From Actinomycetota bacterium (lineage in GTDB: Bacteria; Actinomycetota; Geothermincolia; Geothermincolales; RBG-13-55-18): DNA of 64,000 bases. The stretch covers positions 31,887-95,886 of the forward strand of contig JAQVFR010000007.1 of the NCBI GenBank assembly GCA_028697145.1, written 5' to 3'. Under the pieces are notes generated by a model. That model saw only the letters and a list, made by a program, of their open reading frames with translations, had not been told where the DNA came from and ran no database searches. The number at the start of each line of letters is the position of its first letter. Position 1 is the stretch's first letter. Positions 52,277 through 61,242 of this stretch are shown here, in pieces. The translations under genes and the position numbers were made by a program.

Positions 52277-53293
52277 ATGAGTGGCGCGCCCGCAGGCGGG
52301 GACCTCGTCTCCTGGTTCTGCACCTACACACCCCTGGAGATACTGGATGCGGCGGGATTGGTCCCGGCGCGGAGGTTTGGAGACCCCGCGTCCCTGGAAT
52401 CCTCCGATACCCTTCTCCACCCGGCCATCTGCCCCTACGTGCGCGCCTGCCTGGCGGAAGAGATGGCGGGGGGCGGGCCTCATCATCCTGCCGTCTTCGT
52501 CAATTCCTGCGACGGCATGCGCCGGCTGTACGACGCCTGGAAGGACCGTTTCCGCGATGATCTCGTATATCTCGTGGACCTCCCGCGCAATACGGGGGCA
52601 GGCGCAGAGCGCCTGCTGTCTTTGGAGTTTTGCAGGCTTGCCCGGGCTCTGGCCGGATTGACGGGAACCGAGGTCACCGCGGAGGGCCTGCAGGAGGCCG
52701 CGCACGCGAGGGAGGAGCGCCGCCTCGCGTATCTCGCCGCCGCTGACGGCACGAGCGGGGAAACGCGCCTCCGCCTGGCCATGGGCTTCCACGCCCCGGC
52801 GCCCGACGGCATGCCGGCGGGGCTCGGGGGGGAGGATGAAGGGGGTGGAGTCCCGGTAGTGCTCACCGGGAACCTGCTCAACCCTGCGGGCCTGGTGGCC
52901 GGTCTGGACCGGGCGGGGGCGCGGGTGGCATGGATCGACCTCTGCAACGGCGACCGCGCTTTCGCGACATCCACCCTGCCCGAGGGGGAGGACCTCGACG
53001 GCCTGTTCGCCTCGCTGGCGAGAAAGTACCTCGAACGCCATCCCTGTGCCAGGATGGCGGATGCCGGGCGCCGCCACGACCTTCTGGTCGAGGCGGTCAG
53101 GGAGACCGGCGCCAGAGGGGTCGTCTACGCGTCCCTCAAGTTCTGCGACGCCTACCTCTATGACTTCCCGGCCGTCCAGGAAAAGCTCGGGAGCGAGGGC
53201 ATACCCGTCCTGCGCCTGGAGAGCGATTACGCGGACGGCCACGCGGGGCAGGTGCTCACCCGCGTCGAGGCCTTCCTGGAGATGCTGGATTGA
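52277..53293 (+). CDS. 2-Hydroxyacyl-CoA dehydratase D-family subunit (HgdB/BcrC-like), first subunit
   Basis: 338 residues from an ATG at 52277. The pattern WFCTYTPLEILDAAGLVPAR, AICPYVRAC, VNSCDGMRRLYD and SLKFCDAYLYD is that of the HgdB/FldB/BcrB-BcrC family, with Cys residues placed to hold a [4Fe-4S] cluster. Members remove water from 2-hydroxyacyl-CoA or reduce benzoyl-CoA rings after an activator injects an electron. The partner subunit follows 33 bp downstream. No HgdC/BcrA-type ATPase activator is in the window. Confidence 0.88.
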   Translation: MSGAPAGGDLVSWFCTYTPLEILDAAGLVPARRFGDPASLESSDTLLHPAICPYVRACLAEEMAGGGPHHPAVFVNSCDGMRRLYDAWKDRFRDDLVYLVDLPRNTGAGAERLLSLEFCRLARALAGLTGTEVTAEGLQEAAHAREERRLAYLAAADGTSGETRLRLAMGFHAPAPDGMPAGLGGEDEGGGVPVVLTGNLLNPAGLVAGLDRAGARVAWIDLCNGDRAFATSTLPEGEDLDGLFASLARKYLERHPCARMADAGRRHDLLVEAVRETGARGVVYASLKFCDAYLYDFPAVQEKLGSEGIPVLRLESDYADGHAGQVLTRVEAFLEMLD

Positions 53294-53326
53294 CGGGTCA
53301 GGCACGAAGACCGCGAAGGAGGATCG

Positions 53327-54598
53327 ATGGGACTGGTTGAGTCCATCAGGGACCGCTTCGCCGACCGCCTGGAGCCTTCCACCTTCCGCTCCAGGTTCTT
53401 CTGGAAGACGGCCGAGAGCCTCGCCCGCTCGCCCCTGAACCGCCCGCAGTGGAAGGCGGACCGCGTCTCCCTCTCCCATTTCCTCGCCATCACCCGCGAC
53501 GCTTACCTGGGCAAGGGCCCGGTGGTATGGTGCAACCTTCTCGTCCCCAGCGAACTGGTCCTCGGGCTGGGATGCATCCCCTTCTACCCGGAGATGGCCG
53601 CGGCGGTTGTGGCATCGGCGGGCATGGGGCCCCGCTTCATCGACCGCGCGACGGAGGCCGGCTTCTCGCCGGACGCCTGCTCTTTCCACCGCTGCACCCT
53701 CGGCCTGTCGCTGGAGGGTTTCATGCCCGAGCCGGCGATGCTGCTCGCCGTCAACTATCCCTGCGACTCCGCTCCCCTCTCCTTCGCCTTCTGCGCCGAT
53801 ATTTTCGGCGCGCCGCAGGTCACCGTGGACATCCCCCTGCCCGGGCGCCGGGACGGGCGGCGGCTGCTGGCGGCGCAGCTCGGGGAGACCGCCGCGCGCC
53901 TGGCTTCTTTCTCCGGCCGCAGGGGCCACGAGATCGAGAGGGGCCTGGCGAAGGCAATCGACCTCTCCAACCAGGCCCTGCACCACCTGCACGAGGTGGA
54001 GCAGATACGCAAGCGCGACGACTGCACCCTGGACGGCGTGGACGCCATGGGGGGCATCAGCGTCCTCTACGGCAGCCTGGGGTCCAGGGCGGGAGCGGAC
54101 TTCTACCGCCTGCTCGCGCGGGAGCTGCGGGAGCGGGGATGCGCGGGCGGAGATTCCATCCGCCTCATGTGGATGCATATAAAGCCCTGGTATAGGCAGG
54201 GGATCTTCGGCACCCTCGCGCGCCACGGCGCGCGCCTGGTATGCGAGGAATACACCCATGCCACCTGGGGGACCATGGACCCGCGTGACCCGTACGACTC
54301 CCTCGCCGCCAAGCTGGAAAGCCATTTCCTGGTGGGCCCGGTGGAGAGGAGGGCATCCCATCTCGCCACCCTGGCCGAGGAATACCGCGTGGACGGGGCA
54401 ATCCACTACAACCACTGGGGCTGCCGCCAGAGCTGCGGCGGGGCGGCGCTGGTCAAGCAGGCGCTGCAGGCCAGGGGCGTCCCGACCCTTATCCTGGATG
54501 GGGACTGCGTGGACGAGAGGGAATACCAGGAGGGGCAGATATCCACCCGCCTGGAGGCATTCCTGGAGTCGTTGGATTCCCGAGCCCGGCCCGCGTGA
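53327..54598 (+). CDS. 2-Hydroxyacyl-CoA dehydratase D-family subunit, second subunit
   Basis: ATG at 53327 with AAGGAGG; 423 residues. Family pattern: VVWCNLLVPSELVLGLGCIPFYPE, CSFHRCTLG, YPCDSAP, HYNHWGCRQSCG and LDGDCVD. It is longer and more divergent than its upstream partner. The two would form the catalytic heterodimer. A benzoyl-CoA reductase-like role is possible as well as a dehydratase role, because BcrB/BcrC belong to the same family. Without the activator gene the function stays open. Confidence 0.85.
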   Translation: MGLVESIRDRFADRLEPSTFRSRFFWKTAESLARSPLNRPQWKADRVSLSHFLAITRDAYLGKGPVVWCNLLVPSELVLGLGCIPFYPEMAAAVVASAGMGPRFIDRATEAGFSPDACSFHRCTLGLSLEGFMPEPAMLLAVNYPCDSAPLSFAFCADIFGAPQVTVDIPLPGRRDGRRLLAAQLGETAARLASFSGRRGHEIERGLAKAIDLSNQALHHLHEVEQIRKRDDCTLDGVDAMGGISVLYGSLGSRAGADFYRLLARELRERGCAGGDSIRLMWMHIKPWYRQGIFGTLARHGARLVCEEYTHATWGTMDPRDPYDSLAAKLESHFLVGPVERRASHLATLAEEYRVDGAIHYNHWGCRQSCGGAALVKQALQARGVPTLILDGDCVDEREYQEGQISTRLEAFLESLDSRARPA

Positions 54599-54969
54599 TC
54601 GAAAAATCGCTTTGCCCGCCCGGGGCCTCCAGGTAACGGTCCCGCTCGCAAGGCCTCGCGGAGACCGACCTGGTAGTCCCCGGGCTGGTGGCAGGCCAGA
54701 TGGATGTCTGAGGACCGCTGCCTGAGCTCGGGAAGTGGTTTTTGTATAGTCTGCAAGGGGCCAAGGCCAACAAGATGAGCGGCGGCGAGAAGCAGCGTGA
54801 GGCGGGGCAGCCGGTCCGACCGGATCCCCGCGGGGGAACCCGCCGCCCCGGAAGGAGGATCGGCGGTATCCACAGCCCGCGAAGACCGCGCGATTCCGAT
54901 GCAGTTATAATCTATTCCTGATGATCTCCCTTGAAGGCTTTGCCGAGAATAAAGACAGGAGGAAAGAAG
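54599..54969. other. Gene-free stretch of 371 bp
   Basis: No convincing gene, RNA or terminator was found. A short plus-strand frame contains MSGGEKQR (54776-54799), reminiscent of an ABC-transporter signature, but it is stopped just upstream and has no Walker motifs. It may be a relic or chance. Composition here is GC-rich and the codon pattern is poor in all frames. Confidence 0.4.
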
Positions 54970-55245
54970 ATGAAACCGCTGGAGCCCCCGCCGGAGATAA
55001 AGGAGATGGCCGGGACGGACGAGGTCAGGCTGAAGACGGTGCCGGCCCGGGAGGTGGCCTACCTCGTGCACAAGGGGCCCTATTCCGGGGTGCAGGACTC
55101 GCAGCTCAAGCTGATGCGCTGGCTCGGGGAGAACGGCTACGAGCTCATGGGGCCGGGGATAGCCGTCTTCCACAACGACCTCATCATCACGCGCAACGAG
55201 GAGGACCTCATCACCGAGCTGCAGTTCCCGGTGCGCAAGAAGTAG
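54970..55245 (+). CDS. GyrI-like/AraC effector-binding-domain protein
   Basis: ATG at 54970 follows AGGAGG; 91 residues. The pattern VPAREVAYLVHKGPYSGVQDS...ENGYELMGPGIAVFHND...TELQFPV is that of a stand-alone SHS2/GyrI-like ligand-binding domain. Such domains bind hydrophobic small molecules and are often attached to AraC-type activators, but no DNA-binding domain is present here. It ends 41 bp before the 3' end of the convergent nadE. Confidence 0.78.
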   Translation: MKPLEPPPEIKEMAGTDEVRLKTVPAREVAYLVHKGPYSGVQDSQLKLMRWLGENGYELMGPGIAVFHNDLIITRNEEDLITELQFPVRKK

Positions 55246-55286
55246 GCGGCCGCGGGACCGCGGGGGGCGGGAAGCGCGGGCCGTTT

Positions 55287-57020
55287 TCAGGTCCCGGCGC
55301 GCGGACGGTGAATCGAGATGGGGAGGCGCCAGTCGCGGCCGAAGGCGCGCGGGGTGATCTTTATCCCCACCGGGGCCTGGCGCCGCTTGTACTCGTTGGC
55401 GTCCACGCGGCGCACCACCTCCTCGACCAGCCCCCTGTCGTACCCCTTCGCCGCCATCTCGGCGACGGTCAGGCCGTTCTCGATGTAGTCCTCGAGGATG
55501 GGGTCGAGCATCTCGTAGGGGGGCAGGGAATCGGTGTCCCTCTGGCCCTCCCGCAGCTCGGCTGACGGCTCTCTCTCCAGGATGGCGGCCGGGATGACCT
55601 CCCTTCCCTCGCGCTCGTTGATGTAGCGGGAGAGGCGGTAGACCTCGCACTTCAGCAGGTCCTTGATCACCGCGTAACCCCCGGCCATGTCGCCATAGAG
55701 GGTGCAGTACCCCATGGACAGCTCGCTCTTGTTGCCGGTGGCCAGCACCAGCCATCCCCGGCTGTTGGAGATGCTCATGAGCACGTTGCCCCGGATGCGC
55801 GCCTGCAGGTTCTCCAGGGCCAACTCCTCCCCCGCGCCCCTCAGGCTGCCGGCGGCGTGGCCGAGGTAGGACTCCAGGATCTCGTCGATGTCGTAGGTCT
55901 CGAGCGAGATCCCCAGCGCCTCCACCAGCGAGAGCGTTCCCTCACGCGACAGCGGCGAGGTGAACCGCGAGGGGAGAAATACCCCGTGGACCCGCTCCGG
56001 CCCCAGGGCCATGGCCGCCAGCGCCGCCGTGAGGGCGGAATCGATCCCGCCCGAGATCCCGAAGAGGACTTGCGTGAAGCCGTTCTTGCGCACGTAGTCG
56101 CTGAGCCCCTGCAGCAGCGCCCTCAATACTTCCTCCTCGTCCCGCAATTCCGGCGCCTCCATCCTCTTTATGGGCGGACGCTCCCCTGCCGGCGGACTCC
56201 CCTGCCCTTCCAGCTCCAAGACCCGCGTCGGCACGGGGAGAGCGCCGGTCTTTACGTACCTGTGCGTGGGCTCGGTCATGCGGCGGGACAACAGGCCTGA
56301 CGTGTCCACGTCGTGCACGAGGACGCATTCCTCGAAGCGCGGGGCGCGGGCGATTATCCCCTCGCGGGGGTGCACGATCATCGAGCCGCCGTCGAACACC
56401 AGCTCGTCCTGTCCTCCGACGCAGGAGACGTAGGCCACCAGCGCCGTGGCGTCCACGGCCCGCGATTCGACCAGCTTCTCCCTCGTCTCCTGCTTGCCCC
56501 GCTGATAGGGAGACGCGGATATGTTCACCACCAGTTCCGCGCCGCCGGCCACCTCCGATTCCAGGGGCCCGCCGGGATACCAGATGTCCTCGCACACGGT
56601 GATCCCCACCCACGCGCCGCTTATCTTCACCACCAGGCCCTCCTCCCCCGGCGCGAAGTAGCGGTTCTCGTCGAAGACGCCGTAGTTGGGAAGGAACCTC
56701 TTTCGGTACATGGCGACGACAGCGCCGCGGTAAAGGACGGCTGCGGCGTTGAAGACGTCCTCGGCGAACTGCGGGGTCCCCACCACCACCGCCACGTCAT
56801 CCACCTCGCGCGCCAGCTCCCGCAGGGCGCTTGAACAGTCGGCCAGGAAGTCGCGCTTGAGAAGCAGGTCCTCGGGGGGATACCCGCATAGGGACAGCTC
56901 CGGAAAACATACCAGGTCGGCTCCGGCGGCCTCCGCCTCCCGCAGCCTCGCGATAATGAGACCGCGGTTGCCGTCCAGGTCTCCCAGCGTCGTGTTTATC
57001 TGCGCCAGCGCGATTCTCAT
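55287..57020 (-). CDS. nadE: Glutamine-dependent NAD+ synthetase
   Basis: 577 residues from an ATG at 57020. The N-terminal nitrilase-type glutaminase has the Glu-Lys-Cys triad in FPELSLCGYPP, KRFLPNYGVFDE and VCEDIWYPG. The C-terminal synthetase has the PP-loop GISGGIDSAL and the NAD-synthase segment TGNKSELSMGYCTLYGDMAGG. It amidates nicotinic acid adenine dinucleotide with ATP and glutamine nitrogen. An ammonia tunnel between domains is known for the family. A complete type A repeat separates it from glnA. Confidence 0.96.
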   Translation of the reverse strand: MRIALAQINTTLGDLDGNRGLIIARLREAEAAGADLVCFPELSLCGYPPEDLLLKRDFLADCSSALRELAREVDDVAVVVGTPQFAEDVFNAAAVLYRGAVVAMYRKRFLPNYGVFDENRYFAPGEEGLVVKISGAWVGITVCEDIWYPGGPLESEVAGGAELVVNISASPYQRGKQETREKLVESRAVDATALVAYVSCVGGQDELVFDGGSMIVHPREGIIARAPRFEECVLVHDVDTSGLLSRRMTEPTHRYVKTGALPVPTRVLELEGQGSPPAGERPPIKRMEAPELRDEEEVLRALLQGLSDYVRKNGFTQVLFGISGGIDSALTAALAAMALGPERVHGVFLPSRFTSPLSREGTLSLVEALGISLETYDIDEILESYLGHAAGSLRGAGEELALENLQARIRGNVLMSISNSRGWLVLATGNKSELSMGYCTLYGDMAGGYAVIKDLLKCEVYRLSRYINEREGREVIPAAILEREPSAELREGQRDTDSLPPYEMLDPILEDYIENGLTVAEMAAKGYDRGLVEEVVRRVDANEYKRRQAPVGIKITPRAFGRDWRLPISIHRPRAGT

Positions 57021-57036
57021 GACGCGTCGCCCCTAC

Positions 57037-57160
57037 GGGGTCAGGTCTTGCCGTGTGCCTTCCATGATATGTTTATTGCAGCAAAAGTGCTGCATACAAG
57101 CGGGCATATGTGCATTAACCTTTCTCATACCGGAGTATGCAAAAAACAAGACCTGACCCC
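57037..57160. repeat. REP/MITE-like element, type A complete copy
   Basis: 124 bp bounded by perfect 14-bp inverted repeats GGGGTCAGGTCTTG and CAAGACCTGACCCC. Inside, CATACCGGAGTATG forms a small stem just before the right end, as in the copy at 42056-42181; GCAGCA...TGCTGC may form another. No coding capacity. Confidence 0.85.
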
Positions 57161-57173
57161 TTTTTTCCCTTTT

Positions 57174-58505
57174 TTACAGGACGGGGAGGTAGTTCTCTTT
57201 CTCCCACTCGGTTACCTGCGAGCGGTAACGCTCCCATTCGATCTTCTTGTTTTCGATCAGCGACTCGAAGACGGCGTCCCCCAGCGTCCTGCGCAGGATC
57301 TCACTCTTCTCCGCCACCTGGATGGCCTCCCACAGGTCCTCCGGCAACTGTCCGATGCCGAGTTCCTCCCTCTCGCTCGCGCTCATCTCGTAGACGTTGC
57401 GCTCGACTGAATCCGCCAGCTCGTAACCCTTCTCTATGCCCTCCAGTCCGGCGGACAGCATGCACGCGAATGCCAGGTAGGGGTTGCAGGCGGGGTCCGG
57501 GGAGCGGAACTCGACGCGCGTCGCCTTCTCCCTCCCCGGCTTGTACTCGGGAACGCGCACAAGGTCGGAGCGGTTGCGCACCGCCCAGGAGAGATAGACC
57601 GGCGCCTCGTATCCCGGCACCAGCCTCTTATAGGAGTTCACCCACTGGTTGCACACCAGGGTTATCTCCGGCGCGTGTTTGAGCAGGCCGGCTATGAACA
57701 TCCTGGCCGTGGCGGAGAGAAGGTTCATGTCGGAGGGGTCGAAGAAGGCGTTTCGATCCCCCTTGAAGAGGGACATGTGGGTGTGCATCCCGCTGCCGTT
57801 GTGCCCGTAGAGCGGCTTGGGCATGAAGGTGGCATAGACCCCGTTGAGCAGGGCGATCTCCTTGACCACCAGGCGGAAGGTCATGGCGTTGTCCGCCATG
57901 GTCAGGGCATCGGTATAACGCATGTCTATCTCGTGCTGGCTGGGCCCGACCTCGTGGTGGCTGTATTCCACCCCGATGCCCAGCTCCTCCAGGGCGATGA
58001 CGGTATCGCGGCGCAGGTCGCTGGCCACGTCCAGGGGGGTGAGGTCGAAGTAACCGCCCCGGTCCAGCACCTCGGTGTCCTCCGGGGTCCTGAAATAGAA
58101 ATACTCCAGCTCCGGCCCGACGTAATACGTGTACCCCATCTCCGCGGCCCGCGCCAGGTTCCTCTTGAGGACGTAGCGAGGGTCCTTGTCGTAGGGCTCG
58201 CCGCCCGGTTTCACGATGTCGCAGAACATGCGCCCCACCGCGTTGTGCTCGCGCGGCCTCCAGGGGAGGATGACGAAGGTTCCGGGATCGGGCACGGCCA
58301 TCATGTCGCTCTCGTCGATGCGCGCGTAGCCCTCGATGGACGAGCCGTCGAACCCCATGCCGTCCTCCATGGCCTCCTCCAGCTCGCTTACGGTGATGGC
58401 AAAGCTCTTGAGGAAGCCGAGTATGTCCGTGAACCACAGCCGGATGAAGCGGACGTCGTTCTCCCTCGCCATCTTGAGCACGTATTCCTTGTCCTTGGCG
58501 GTCAT
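57174..58505 (-). CDS. glnA: Type I glutamine synthetase
   Basis: 443 residues; ATG at 58505 follows AAGGAGGAGAGG. Standard GS motifs: GFDGSSIEGYARI, GPELEYFYF, HHEVGPSQHEID, NGSGMHTHMS, YKRLVPGYEAP, RNRSDLVRVP and RVEFRSPDPACNPYLA. The length and the lack of the adenylylation loop (no NLYDLPP tyrosine) place it in the GSI-alpha group, controlled by transcription or PII rather than adenylylation. It makes glutamine from glutamate, ammonia and ATP. It sits downstream of glnB and amt, with a TTAAA direct repeat in its upstream gap. Confidence 0.96.
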   Translation of the reverse strand: MTAKDKEYVLKMARENDVRFIRLWFTDILGFLKSFAITVSELEEAMEDGMGFDGSSIEGYARIDESDMMAVPDPGTFVILPWRPREHNAVGRMFCDIVKPGGEPYDKDPRYVLKRNLARAAEMGYTYYVGPELEYFYFRTPEDTEVLDRGGYFDLTPLDVASDLRRDTVIALEELGIGVEYSHHEVGPSQHEIDMRYTDALTMADNAMTFRLVVKEIALLNGVYATFMPKPLYGHNGSGMHTHMSLFKGDRNAFFDPSDMNLLSATARMFIAGLLKHAPEITLVCNQWVNSYKRLVPGYEAPVYLSWAVRNRSDLVRVPEYKPGREKATRVEFRSPDPACNPYLAFACMLSAGLEGIEKGYELADSVERNVYEMSASEREELGIGQLPEDLWEAIQVAEKSEILRRTLGDAVFESLIENKKIEWERYRSQVTEWEKENYLPVL

Positions 58506-58600
58506 TTCCTCTCCTCCTTATTCGCGTTTGCTTACCATTATTATGTTCATCCTCGCCTGAGATTATGTATGTACCGTGTTTCGCCTCTTTTGCCTTGATA

Positions 58601-58617
58601 TTAAATCCTCGTTAAAT
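58601..58617. promoter_or_regulatory. TTAAAT direct repeat (11-bp spacing) upstream of glnA
   Basis: TTAAATCCTCGTTAAAT carries two TTAAAT half-sites one helical turn apart, at the glnB-glnA junction. On the minus strand this reads ATTTAAC...ATTTAA. A very similar pair is upstream of amt. The spacing fits an OmpR/GlnR-type dimer. Confidence 0.5.
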
Positions 58618-58950
58618 CGCGTTGAAGCCGGCTTCCCCGGTGCGTATGCGCACGGCGTCGGCGACGTCGTAGACAAAGATCTTGCCGTCGCCTATGGAGC
58701 CGGTTCGGGCGGCCCTGATCAGGGCGTTCACCACCCTGCCCACGTCCTCCGACAGCACCACCGCCTCCACCTTGAGCTTGGGGAGGAACTCCACGCGGTA
58801 CTCGGCGCCCCTCCACATATGGGTGACCCCTTTCTGCTTGCCGTGCCCCTTGACCTCGGTGATGGTCACGCCGGGATAACCCAGCTTGCGCAGCTCCTCC
58901 ATGACCGGCTCCAGGCGCTCTGGCCGGATCAGCGCCTCCACCTTCTTCAT
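58612..58950 (-). CDS. glnB: Nitrogen regulatory PII protein
   Basis: 112 residues. The T-loop GHGKQKGVTHMWRGAEYRVEFLPK has Tyr51 for uridylylation or adenylylation, and the C-loop signature GSIGDGKIFVYDVADAVRIRTGE is complete. PII senses 2-oxoglutarate and ATP/ADP and blocks Amt or controls GlnA. It starts one base after the amt stop region, so amt-glnB is an operon and the protein could equally be called GlnK. Confidence 0.96.
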   Translation of the reverse strand: MKKVEALIRPERLEPVMEELRKLGYPGVTITEVKGHGKQKGVTHMWRGAEYRVEFLPKLKVEAVVLSEDVGRVVNALIRAARTGSIGDGKIFVYDVADAVRIRTGEAGFNAI

Positions 58951-58951
58951 G

Positions 58952-60328
58952 CTATATCACTCCCTTCTCGGAGATCGTTGGCTGGAAGTCCGGGTAGGCC
59001 TCCAGGTTGTGCTCGGTTATGTCCAGGCCGGCCTTCTGCCCCTCGTCGTCAACGCGGATGCCCACCGTCTTTTTGAGGGCGAAGAAGAGCGCAGTGGAGG
59101 TCACGGCGACCCAGGCGACCACGGACACGACGCCCAGGAGCTGCCTGCCGAGCTGTGCCACGCCTCCCCCGAAGAAGAGGCCGCTGACCGCCGCCACCCC
59201 GTTCGCCTCGCCCAGGGAAGCCTGAGCGAACAGCCCCACGGCGACGGTACCCCAGATGCCGTTGACCGCGTGCACCGAGATGGCGCCCACGGGGTCGTCC
59301 ACCCCGAGCCTGCGCTCGATGAACTCCACCGCGAACACCACCAGCAGGCCCGCCACGCCTCCGATGACCGCCGCGCTGACCATGCTGACGTAGGCGCATC
59401 CCGCGGTTATGGCCACCAGGCCCGCAAGGGCGCCGTTGAAGGACATGGAGACGTCGGGCTTACCGTAGCGGATCCAGGTCAGGAACATGGCGACTACTGC
59501 CCCGGCGGAGGCCGCCAGGGTGGTGGTCATGGCGATGGTGGCGATGGCGGGAGAGGCCTTGAGGGTGCTGCCGGGGTTGAAACCGTACCATCCCAGCCAG
59601 AGGATGAAGGTGCCCAGCGCGGCCATGGGGATGTTGTGCCCAGGGATGGCGTTGGGGCTGCGGTCAGGATTGAACTTGCCGGTGCGCGGGCCCACCATCC
59701 AGGCGCCAACCAGGGCGCATATCCCGCCGACGGTATGCACCACCGTCGAACCGGCGAAGTCGAGCATGCCCCGGTCGTAGAGCCAGCCGCCCTCGGCCCA
59801 GATCCAGTGACCGACCACCGGGTAGATGAGTCCGGTTATGCACACCGTCGCTATGCAGTAAGCGGAGAACTTGATGCGTTCCGCGACCGCGCCGGCCAGG
59901 ATGGTGGCGGCAGCTCCGGCGAAGGCGATCTGGAAGAGCAGAAAGGCGTAGAGCGGCAGCCCATTCCAGTCGGCGCCGGCCATGTTGGCGAGGAAACCGC
60001 TCGTCCCCACGAATCCTCCCCGATCGAAGCCGAACATGAAGGCGAAGCCGATCATCCAGAAGACCAGGGCCCCCAGGCAGAAGTCCATGACCCCCTTGAG
60101 CATGGCGTTGGACACGTTCTTAGCCCGGGTCAGACCTCCCTCCAGGAAGAAGAATCCCGCCTGCATGAAGAAGACGAGCGCGGCGGCTATGAGCACCCAT
60201 ACCGTGTCCAGCGAGGTGACGCTGCTCTCCGGGGTCCTGGCTTCGCCCTCCTCCCCGGCCAGCGCGGGCGTGGCGAAGAGCGCCAGGAACACCGCGGCGA
60301 GCGCGAGCACGACGAGGGTTCTTCTCAA
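58952..60328 (-). CDS. amt: Ammonium transporter with signal peptide
   Basis: A TTG at 60328 behind GGAGGGGGTG gives 458 residues. A cleavable signal peptide (1-25, ending PALA) precedes eleven helices. Amt signatures: GFAMLEGG-like FFFLEGGLTRAKNVSN, DFAGSTVVHTVGG (pore His), HNIPMAALGTFILWLGWYGFNPGS and the second pore His in ISVHAVNGIWGT. It takes up ammonium. glnB follows directly. Confidence 0.95.
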   Translation of the reverse strand: MRRTLVVLALAAVFLALFATPALAGEEGEARTPESSVTSLDTVWVLIAAALVFFMQAGFFFLEGGLTRAKNVSNAMLKGVMDFCLGALVFWMIGFAFMFGFDRGGFVGTSGFLANMAGADWNGLPLYAFLLFQIAFAGAAATILAGAVAERIKFSAYCIATVCITGLIYPVVGHWIWAEGGWLYDRGMLDFAGSTVVHTVGGICALVGAWMVGPRTGKFNPDRSPNAIPGHNIPMAALGTFILWLGWYGFNPGSTLKASPAIATIAMTTTLAASAGAVVAMFLTWIRYGKPDVSMSFNGALAGLVAITAGCAYVSMVSAAVIGGVAGLLVVFAVEFIERRLGVDDPVGAISVHAVNGIWGTVAVGLFAQASLGEANGVAAVSGLFFGGGVAQLGRQLLGVVSVVAWVAVTSTALFFALKKTVGIRVDDEGQKAGLDITEHNLEAYPDFQPTISEKGVI

Positions 60329-60482
60329 GGCGCGTCACCCCCTCCGGAGACCTCCCGCGCACGACACGTGATCCTGCGTTCCACATATGCCATTTCCTTC
60401 CACCTGCCTTTTTCTCTTCCCGCCATACTTCATCTAAGGCACGAGTCTAGGCTGGCAGTGTTTCATGAGCTTTATGGCGTGG

Positions 60483-60498
60483 TTAAATCACGGTTAAA
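60483..60498. promoter_or_regulatory. TTAAA direct repeat (11-bp spacing) upstream of amt
   Basis: TTAAATCACGGTTAAA lies in the 266-bp gap between the GlnR-like gene and amt, about 155 bp upstream of amt. It has the same half-site and spacing as the pair before glnA. The rest of the gap shows no gene. Confidence 0.5.
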
Positions 60499-60594
60499 GG
60501 CCTGTTTCGGGATTATTAAACCGCGCGCTTGCCGGGAGGACGATCCCGTCCGGCGTCCCGGGTGGGCGCCCCGCCCGTCCGCGGAGCGCGGGGA

Positions 60595-61242
60595 TCAGTC
60601 CATGCAGCGGTGCTCGAAGATGTAACCCACGCCCCTTATGGTGCGGATATAGGCATGGCCCTCACGCTCGATCTTGGCGCGTATGCGGCGGACGTGCACG
60701 TCCACGGTGCGGGCGCCGCCGAAGTAGTCGTACCCCCACACCTGCTCGAGGAGCACCTCGCGCGTGAAGACCTTGCCGGGGCGGGACACGAGGAAGCGCA
60801 GCAGCTCGAATTCCTTGAAGGTGAGGTCGACTATGGCGCCGCCCACTCTTACCTCGTAGCGGTCCTCGTCCACCTCCAGTTCACCCACCGCCGCGGCCTC
60901 CCTCTCCTCCAGGGACATGAGGCGCAGGCGCGCCCTGATCTCCTCGCCCGTGCCCCCGTCGGCCACGAAATCGTCCAGCCTGGCGCGGTTGTCCAGGGAG
61001 CGTATCTGCTCGTAGCGCAGGACCGCCAGGATCTTCACCTCTTCCCCGAGCCCCCGCCGCAGCGTTTCGAGCTGGCCGTGCCAGTCCTCCGTCTTCGCCG
61101 CAGCCAGATCCACCAGCACCACGTCGCCGGCGCCGGGCTCCGCATGCCCCCCGGGCGGAAACGTGCCCAGCGCGAAGTCCGCCTCCAGGATATCGCGGAA
61201 GTACCCCTCCCTATCCTCCCCGCAGCGCAGATATATCCTCAT
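60595..61242 (-). CDS. GlnR-like OmpR-family orphan response regulator
   Basis: ATG at 61242 (MRIYLRCGE) with GAGG six bases upstream; 215 residues. The N-terminal receiver-like domain is degenerate: DLAAAKTEDW holds the only Asp near the acceptor position, and the acidic pair is missing. The C-terminal winged helix has LTFKEFELLRFLVSRPGKVFTREVLLEQVWGYDYFGGARTVDVHVRRIRAKIE split over 130-200. Actinobacterial GlnR has this architecture and activates amtB, glnK and glnA without a cognate kinase. The amt-glnB-glnA genes directly downstream support that role. Confidence 0.85.
   Translation of the reverse strand: MRIYLRCGEDREGYFRDILEADFALGTFPPGGHAEPGAGDVVLVDLAAAKTEDWHGQLETLRRGLGEEVKILAVLRYEQIRSLDNRARLDDFVADGGTGEEIRARLRLMSLEEREAAAVGELEVDEDRYEVRVGGAIVDLTFKEFELLRFLVSRPGKVFTREVLLEQVWGYDYFGGARTVDVHVRRIRAKIEREGHAYIRTIRGVGYIFEHRCMD

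Noticed and set aside
54776-54799. ABC-transporter signature MSGGEKQR as evidence of a transporter pseudogene
   Set aside because: Only eight residues match; there is no Walker A or B motif nearby and a stop codon lies just upstream.
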